NCBI RefSeq assembly: GCF_000423225.1
Contig: NZ_KE383991.1
Coordinates: 1,126,217-1,190,216 of the forward strand
Origin: Kaistia adipata DSM 17808
Lineage (GTDB): Bacteria > Pseudomonadota > Alphaproteobacteria > Rhizobiales > Kaistiaceae
Direction: 5' to 3'
Length of the DNA stretch: 64,000 bases
Shown in pieces: positions 59,721 through 64,000 of this stretch. A program made the translations under genes and the position numbers. The stretch's first letter is position 1, and each line of letters begins with the position of its first letter. The notes beneath the pieces are model-generated. The model was not told the origin of the DNA. It worked only from the letters and a program-made list of their open reading frames with translations, and did not search any database.

Positions 59721-60704
59721 TCAGGCCGCGCCCGACATCGCCTGCGGCGCCCATTCCGACGCGCGATGGCAGGCGACGCGGTGGCCGTTGCCGAAATCCT
59801 CAAGCGAGGGAACATCGCGGGAGCAGCGATCGATGGCAAGAGGGCATCGTGTCCGGAAACGACAGCCGCTCGGCGGATTGAGCGGATTGGGCAATTCGCT
59901 GGCGAGCTTCACCACCGGCCCCGTCGCCGCGACCCGTTCGGCGTCGCCCGCCGTCTGCATCAGCGCGCGCGTATAGGGATGCAGCGGCAGCGACCAGATG
60001 CCCTCGGCCGGCCCGATCTCGACGATGACGCCGAGATACATGACGGCGATCCGGTGCGACACGTACCGAACCACCTCGAGGTCGTGCGAGATGAACAGGA
60101 AGGTCAGGTCCTGCTCGCGCTGCAGGTCGAGCAGCAGGTTCAGAACCTGCGCCTGCACCGAGACGTCGAGCGCCGAGACGGGCTCGTCGCAGATGATGAT
60201 CTTCGGCTCGAGCGCGATGGCGCGGGCAATGCCGACGCGCTGGCGCTGGCCGCCGGAAAGCTGGTGCGGCAGCCGGTCGTGCATGGCAAGCGGGATGCCG
60301 ACGCGCTCAAGCAGTTCCTTCGCGCGGGCCCGGCGCTCGGCCTTGCTGCCGAGGCGGTGGACCGAGAGCGGCTCCTCGACCAGCTCGCGCACGCTCGAAC
60401 GCGGGTTGAGCGAGCCATAGGGATCCTGGAACACCATCTGGATCTGCCGCGCCTGTGCGCCGCGCCGGCGGGTGTCGGTCGGCTGGCCGTCGATGCGGAT
60501 CGAACCGGATTTCGGCGTGTTCAGCCCGACGATGGCGCGCGCCAGCGAGGACTTGCCGCAGCCGGATTCGCCGACCAGCCCGAGCGTCTCGCCGGCGGCG
60601 AGATCGAGGCTGACGCCGGCCACCGCATGGACGATGCCGCCGCGGCTGCGGTGCTCGACGACCATGTCGTCGATGGCGAGACGTTTTGCTGTCCGCTCGG
60701 TCAT
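59721..60704 (-). CDS. Oligopeptide-class ABC transporter ATP-binding protein, DppF-like
   Basis: This 327-residue ATPase has Walker A GLVGESGCGKSSLARAI, signature LSGGQRQRVGIARAI, Walker B IICDEPVSALDV, LFISHDLEVVRYVS and the C-terminal oligo_HPY region with cysteines (SGCRFRTRCPLAIDRCS). It overlaps the partner ATPase gene by 4 bases and powers import with DppD-like and the two permeases. Confidence 0.88.
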   Translation of the reverse strand: MTERTAKRLAIDDMVVEHRSRGGIVHAVAGVSLDLAAGETLGLVGESGCGKSSLARAIVGLNTPKSGSIRIDGQPTDTRRRGAQARQIQMVFQDPYGSLNPRSSVRELVEEPLSVHRLGSKAERRARAKELLERVGIPLAMHDRLPHQLSGGQRQRVGIARAIALEPKIIICDEPVSALDVSVQAQVLNLLLDLQREQDLTFLFISHDLEVVRYVSHRIAVMYLGVIVEIGPAEGIWSLPLHPYTRALMQTAGDAERVAATGPVVKLASELPNPLNPPSGCRFRTRCPLAIDRCSRDVPSLEDFGNGHRVACHRASEWAPQAMSGAA

Positions 60705-61714
60705 GCGACGCGCTCCTGGAGCGGATGGAAGCAGGCGAACGCCCTGCCCTCGTCATTGTCGGGCACGAGCGGCGGCACCTGAGCCCGGCAATCGGCCTCG
60801 GCCCGGGCGCAGCGCGGTTCGAAGGCGCAGCCCGACGGCCGCGCCGCCGGCACCGGCACCGTGCCGTTGATCTCGCGCAGGCGATGGCCGTCGACGGCGA
60901 AGCTGCCATGCGGCCGCGCCTGGATCAGCCCCTCGGTATAGGGGTGGCGCGGCGTCGCGAACACCTCGTCGACCGTGCCGGTCTCGACGATGCGGCCGGA
61001 ATACATGACGGCGACACGATGCGCGACCGTGCGCACGACATGCAGATCATGCGTGATGAACAGCATGCCGAGGCCGAGATCGCGCTGCAGCTCCATCAGG
61101 AGATCGATGATCTGGCCCGAGATCGTCACGTCGAGCGCCGTCGTCGGCTCGTCGGCGAGGATCAGCTTCGGCCGCCCGGCGAGCGCCATGGCGATCATGA
61201 CGCGCTGGCGCATGCCGCCCGAGAGCCGGTGCGGATATTCCGCGAGCCGCGTCGCGGCGGCGGGAATGCGCACCATCTCGAGCAGTTCCAGTGCACGGCG
61301 GCGGGCGTCCGCCTTCGAGATCGGCTCGTGCAGGCGGATTGCCTCGACCAGCTGCCGCTCGACCGTCAGCACAGGGTTCAGCGACGACAGCGGGTCCTGG
61401 AAGATCATCGCCATCACCGAGCCGCGGATGGCGCGGATCTCGTTGTCGGAGGGCGCGGTCAGGTCGCGGCCGTCGAGCGTGATCCGCTTCGCGGCGACGC
61501 CGAGCGTCTTCGGCAGCAGCCGCATCAGAGCCAGCGCCGTCAGCGACTTGCCGGCGCCGCTCTCGCCGACCAGCGCCAGCGTCTCGCCGGGCGCGACGGA
61601 GAAGCTGACATCGTCGACGGCCGCCACGTCGGGACGCTTCTTCTCCTTCAGGAGGATCGAGAGCCCCTCGACATCGAGCAGCGGCGCGGGGGAAGCGGAG
61701 ATCATCGACGCCAT
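60701..61714 (-). CDS. Oligopeptide-class ABC transporter ATP-binding protein, DppD-like
   Basis: A 337-residue ATPase with Walker A LVGESGAGKSLTALALM, signature LSGGMRQRVMIAMAL, Walker B ILADEPTTALDVTI, FITHDLHVVRTVAH and a C-terminal oligo_HPY motif with the cysteines of SGCAFEPRCARAEADC. It starts 3 bases past the end of the permease gene (61718-62542). Confidence 0.88.
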   Translation of the reverse strand: MASMISASPAPLLDVEGLSILLKEKKRPDVAAVDDVSFSVAPGETLALVGESGAGKSLTALALMRLLPKTLGVAAKRITLDGRDLTAPSDNEIRAIRGSVMAMIFQDPLSSLNPVLTVERQLVEAIRLHEPISKADARRRALELLEMVRIPAAATRLAEYPHRLSGGMRQRVMIAMALAGRPKLILADEPTTALDVTISGQIIDLLMELQRDLGLGMLFITHDLHVVRTVAHRVAVMYSGRIVETGTVDEVFATPRHPYTEGLIQARPHGSFAVDGHRLREINGTVPVPAARPSGCAFEPRCARAEADCRAQVPPLVPDNDEGRAFACFHPLQERVA

Positions 61715-61717
61715 GCC

Positions 61718-62542
61718 CTATCGCTTCCGGAAGTGAGGATTGAGGGCATCGTTGATCGCATCACCGAGCAGGTTCAGCGCCAATACGGTGAGGATCACGA
61801 ACAGCCCCGGCAACACCGCGATGAACCAGGTGCTGCGGATCGAGGGGCGGCCGACATTGATCAGCGTGCCCCAGCTCATGACGTTCGGATCGCCGAGACC
61901 GAGGAAGGACAGGCCCGCCTCGGTGATGATCGCGGTGGCGACGAGCACGGCGGCCACGACGATCACCGGCGACAGGCTGTTCGGCAGCACCTGGGTCAGG
62001 ATGATGCGCGGCGTCGACATGCCGATGATCTTGCAGGACTGCACATATTCCGTCTCGCGCACGCGCAGCACTTCGGCGCGGGTCAGGCGCGCCACCGGCG
62101 GCCAGGACACCATGGCGATGGCGATGACGATGTTCTGCACCGAGGGCGACAGGATCGAGACCAGCACGATGGCGAACAGGAAGCCCGGAATGGTCTGGAA
62201 CGCGTCGGTAATGCGCATCAGCACCGCATCGAAGCCGCGGCCGAAATAGCCGGCGACCGCGCCGACGGTGATGCCGATCGCGAGCGCGCAGACGGTGGCG
62301 ACGAAGCCGACGAGGAGCGAGACTCGGGCGCCGTAGAAGATCGCCGCCAGAATATCGCGGCCGAGCGAATCCGTGCCGAACAGCAGCCCCGGCCGCTGGC
62401 CCGGCCACATATAGGGCCGCGCCACCAGCGCCCAGGGCCCCTTCGGGAAGACATAGCCGGCCGACAGCGCCATGCCGACGATGACCAGCAGGAGCAGCAG
62501 GCCGATCAGGCCGGAGGGAGAAAGCAGGATGCGGCGGAGCAT
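61718..62542 (-). CDS. Oligopeptide-class ABC transporter permease, DppC-like
   Basis: The 274-residue protein has a short N-terminal segment and five or six membrane helices, with FGTDSLGRDILAAIFYGARV and the coupling region VLRVRETEYVQSCKIIGMST, typical of DppC/NikC. The C-terminus LNLLGDAINDALNPHFRKR is the usual end of this family. Confidence 0.9.
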   Translation of the reverse strand: MLRRILLSPSGLIGLLLLLVIVGMALSAGYVFPKGPWALVARPYMWPGQRPGLLFGTDSLGRDILAAIFYGARVSLLVGFVATVCALAIGITVGAVAGYFGRGFDAVLMRITDAFQTIPGFLFAIVLVSILSPSVQNIVIAIAMVSWPPVARLTRAEVLRVRETEYVQSCKIIGMSTPRIILTQVLPNSLSPVIVVAAVLVATAIITEAGLSFLGLGDPNVMSWGTLINVGRPSIRSTWFIAVLPGLFVILTVLALNLLGDAINDALNPHFRKR

Positions 62543-62557
62543 GGTCGATCCTTGCGC

Positions 62558-63541
62558 TCAGCGACTGACTTCGACGCGCGGATCGAGCAGCGTGTAGACG
62601 AAATCGATGATCAGGTTGACGAGGATGATCACGAACGAGCAGACCAGCAGCACGCCGAGGATCAGCGGGTAGTCGCGCTCGAACACGGCGTCATAGGCGA
62701 GACGTCCGACGCCCGGCAGGCTGAAGATGGTCTCCGTCAGCACCGCGCCGCCGAACAGTTCGGCGATCTGCAGGCCGACCATGGTGACGACAGGCAGCAG
62801 CGCGTTGCGCAGCGCATGGCCGATGATGACGTGGGTGGTGCCGAGGCCCTTGGCATAGGCGGTCCGGATATAGTCCTGGCTCAGCACCTGCAGCATCGAG
62901 GCGCGGGCGAGGCGGGCATAGATCGCGATGTAGAAGAGCGACAGCGACAGCACCGGCAAGACCATGTGCTTGGCGACATTGGCGACGAGCTGCAGCGTCG
63001 TCATGTCGACGCCGGGCGTGAACAGGCCGCCAACGGGCAGGAGCTTCAACTTGACGCTAAAGACGATGACGAGGCCGAGGCCGGTCATGAAGACGGGCGT
63101 GGCGTAGAAGACCAGCACGACCATCGAGATGATGACGTCGATCGGCCGGTGCACGTGGCGCGCGGCGATGACGCCGGCCATGGTGCCGAGGAAGACGGCG
63201 ACGATGACGGAGCAGACGACCAGCAGGATCGTCGCCGGCAGGCGCTGCAGGATCAGCGACAGCACATCGGTCTGGTTGCGGTAGGAATAGCCGAGATCGC
63301 CCTGCAGAACCCCGGTGACATAGTGGAAGAGCTGCACCAGCATCGGCTGGTCGAGGCCGTAGCGGGCCCTAAGGATCGCCATCAGCTCGGCATCCATGTC
63401 GCCGCGCTGGCCGCCGAGAATGTCGACCATGTCGCCGGGCACCAGGTGCAGCAGCATGAAGCTGCCGACGATGACGATCGCGATCACCACCAGCGACTGC
63501 AACAGTCGCCACCCGAGATAGCGCAGCACGTGCCTGTTCAA
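62558..63541 (-). CDS. Oligopeptide-class ABC transporter permease, DppB-like
   Basis: A 327-residue protein with six helices, beginning LGWRLLQSLVVIAIVIVGSF, the family segment RYGLDQPMLVQLFHYVTGVL, and the coupling motif SQDYIRTAYAKGLGTTHVII. The end is DFVYTLLDPRVEVS as in DppB/NikB/GsiC. The adjacent DppC-like gene is 15 bases away. Substrates of this class include peptides, nickel and opines. Confidence 0.9.
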   Translation of the reverse strand: MNRHVLRYLGWRLLQSLVVIAIVIVGSFMLLHLVPGDMVDILGGQRGDMDAELMAILRARYGLDQPMLVQLFHYVTGVLQGDLGYSYRNQTDVLSLILQRLPATILLVVCSVIVAVFLGTMAGVIAARHVHRPIDVIISMVVLVFYATPVFMTGLGLVIVFSVKLKLLPVGGLFTPGVDMTTLQLVANVAKHMVLPVLSLSLFYIAIYARLARASMLQVLSQDYIRTAYAKGLGTTHVIIGHALRNALLPVVTMVGLQIAELFGGAVLTETIFSLPGVGRLAYDAVFERDYPLILGVLLVCSFVIILVNLIIDFVYTLLDPRVEVSR

Positions 63542-63576
63542 TGCGGGGCTTCCCTCACGGTGGCAAGACGGAACGA

Positions 63577-63599
63577 CCGGCCGCGTCGTCCGCGGCCGG
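63577..63599 (-). other. Intercistronic hairpin between the binding-protein and DppB-like genes
   Basis: CCGGCCGCG and CGCGGCCGG form a perfect 9-base stem around TCGTC, just after the binding-protein stop codon on the minus strand. It probably stabilises the upstream message. Confidence 0.5.
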
Positions 63600-63613
63600 C
63601 CGGAGATGCAGCC

Positions 63614-64000
63614 TTACTCGGCCGGCGTCAGATAGACGTTGGCGAAGTTGCTATAGGTGCCGTTCGCGTCGATCGTATGGTTCTTCAGGCGCTTGCTGGC
63701 GATCGTCACGCTCTCCACCGCGACCAGCGGGAAGACCGGCAGGTCCTCCATGGCGAGCTTCTGGAAGTCGTGATACTCGGCCTTGCGCTTGGCGACGTCC
63801 ATTTCCGACGCGGCGGTCTCGAGCAGCTTGTCCATCGCCGGGTTCACATAGTGCGAGCCGTTGGAGAAGCCCACGCCCGGCTTGAAGCTCTGCGACCAGA
63901 AGGTGCGCTGCGTGCCGATGGTCGGATCCGAGCCGCCCGTCAGGAGGTTGACGGTGAACTGGAAGTCGCGGTCGGTGTAGACGCGCTTGACGAAGCCGGC
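63614..64000 (-). CDS. Oligopeptide-class ABC transporter binding protein, C-terminal fragment (runs off the window)
   Basis: The last 128 residues of a family 5 extracellular solute-binding protein. The fragment reads AGFVKRVYTDRDFQFTVNLL at its start, then SDPTIGTQRTFWSQSF, NPAMDKLLETAASEMDVAKR and MEDLPVFPLVAVESVTIASK, all typical of the C-terminal lobe. It is the first visible gene of the operon binding protein, DppB, DppC, DppD, DppF, molybdoenzyme. Confidence 0.88.
   Translation of the reverse strand, partial: AGFVKRVYTDRDFQFTVNLLTGGSDPTIGTQRTFWSQSFKPGVGFSNGSHYVNPAMDKLLETAASEMDVAKRKAEYHDFQKLAMEDLPVFPLVAVESVTIASKRLKNHTIDANGTYSNFANVYLTPAE

Overview
The window is GC-rich (roughly two thirds G+C), densely coded and carries gene families typical of Alphaproteobacteria, most likely Hyphomicrobiales (Rhizobiales): a ChoXWV choline importer, FadR-type and BetI-type regulators, sugar and polyamine-class ABC importers, a urease cluster and a nickel regulator. 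It looks like the chromosome (or chromid) of a nutritionally versatile soil or plant-associated bacterium. The genus cannot be settled from the sequence alone. I see no rRNA or tRNA genes, CRISPR arrays, prophages or complete insertion sequences.

Layout. 1-4.3 kb: the end of an unknown gene, L-fuconate dehydratase, a bacterial relative of ionotropic glutamate receptors, and small unknown proteins. 4.3-9.8 kb: a choline locus in which a BetI-type repressor is fused to an aldehyde dehydrogenase domain that has lost its catalytic residues; it is divergent from choXWV, with two matching palindromic operators between them. 9.8-18.6 kb: a minus-strand catabolic cluster (M24 peptidase, FMN monooxygenase, class V aminotransferase, PotABCD-like importer), its gaps filled with repeats. 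18.7-24 kb: gluconokinase and a mannose-type group (GH130 protein, GT4 fused to an alpha/alpha-barrel domain, mannose-6-phosphate isomerase). 24.2-33.8 kb: a FadR-regulated sugar operon with RbsABC-like transporter, D-apionate lactonase-like protein, D-erythronate dehydrogenase and two short-chain dehydrogenases.

33.9-51.4 kb is a urease and nickel region: ureEG divergent from ureDABC and a urea transporter, an L,D-transpeptidase, then ureF at the 3' end of an unusual Mrp-type cation/proton antiporter operon. A divergent nikR with a histidine-rich tail shares the intergenic region with that operon, and a DUF1576 membrane protein follows nikR convergently. 51.7-53 kb holds a receiver-only response regulator, a PRC-barrel protein and a 25-residue membrane protein. 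53.3-57.2 kb is a probable hydroxyproline degradation set (DapA-like deaminase plus three dehydrogenase subunits). 57.4-64 kb is a Dpp-type ABC importer followed by a cytoplasmic molybdopterin S/N-oxide reductase; its binding-protein gene runs off the window.

Several families of palindromic intergenic repeats recur (five copies of one, three and two of others). One copy appears to be interrupted by a 203-bp element with terminal inverted repeats and a 5-bp target duplication. The most unusual items are the BetI/pseudo-BetB fusion, the rearranged Mrp operon with a double proton-channel subunit and coupled ureF, and the nikR/DUF1576 arrangement.
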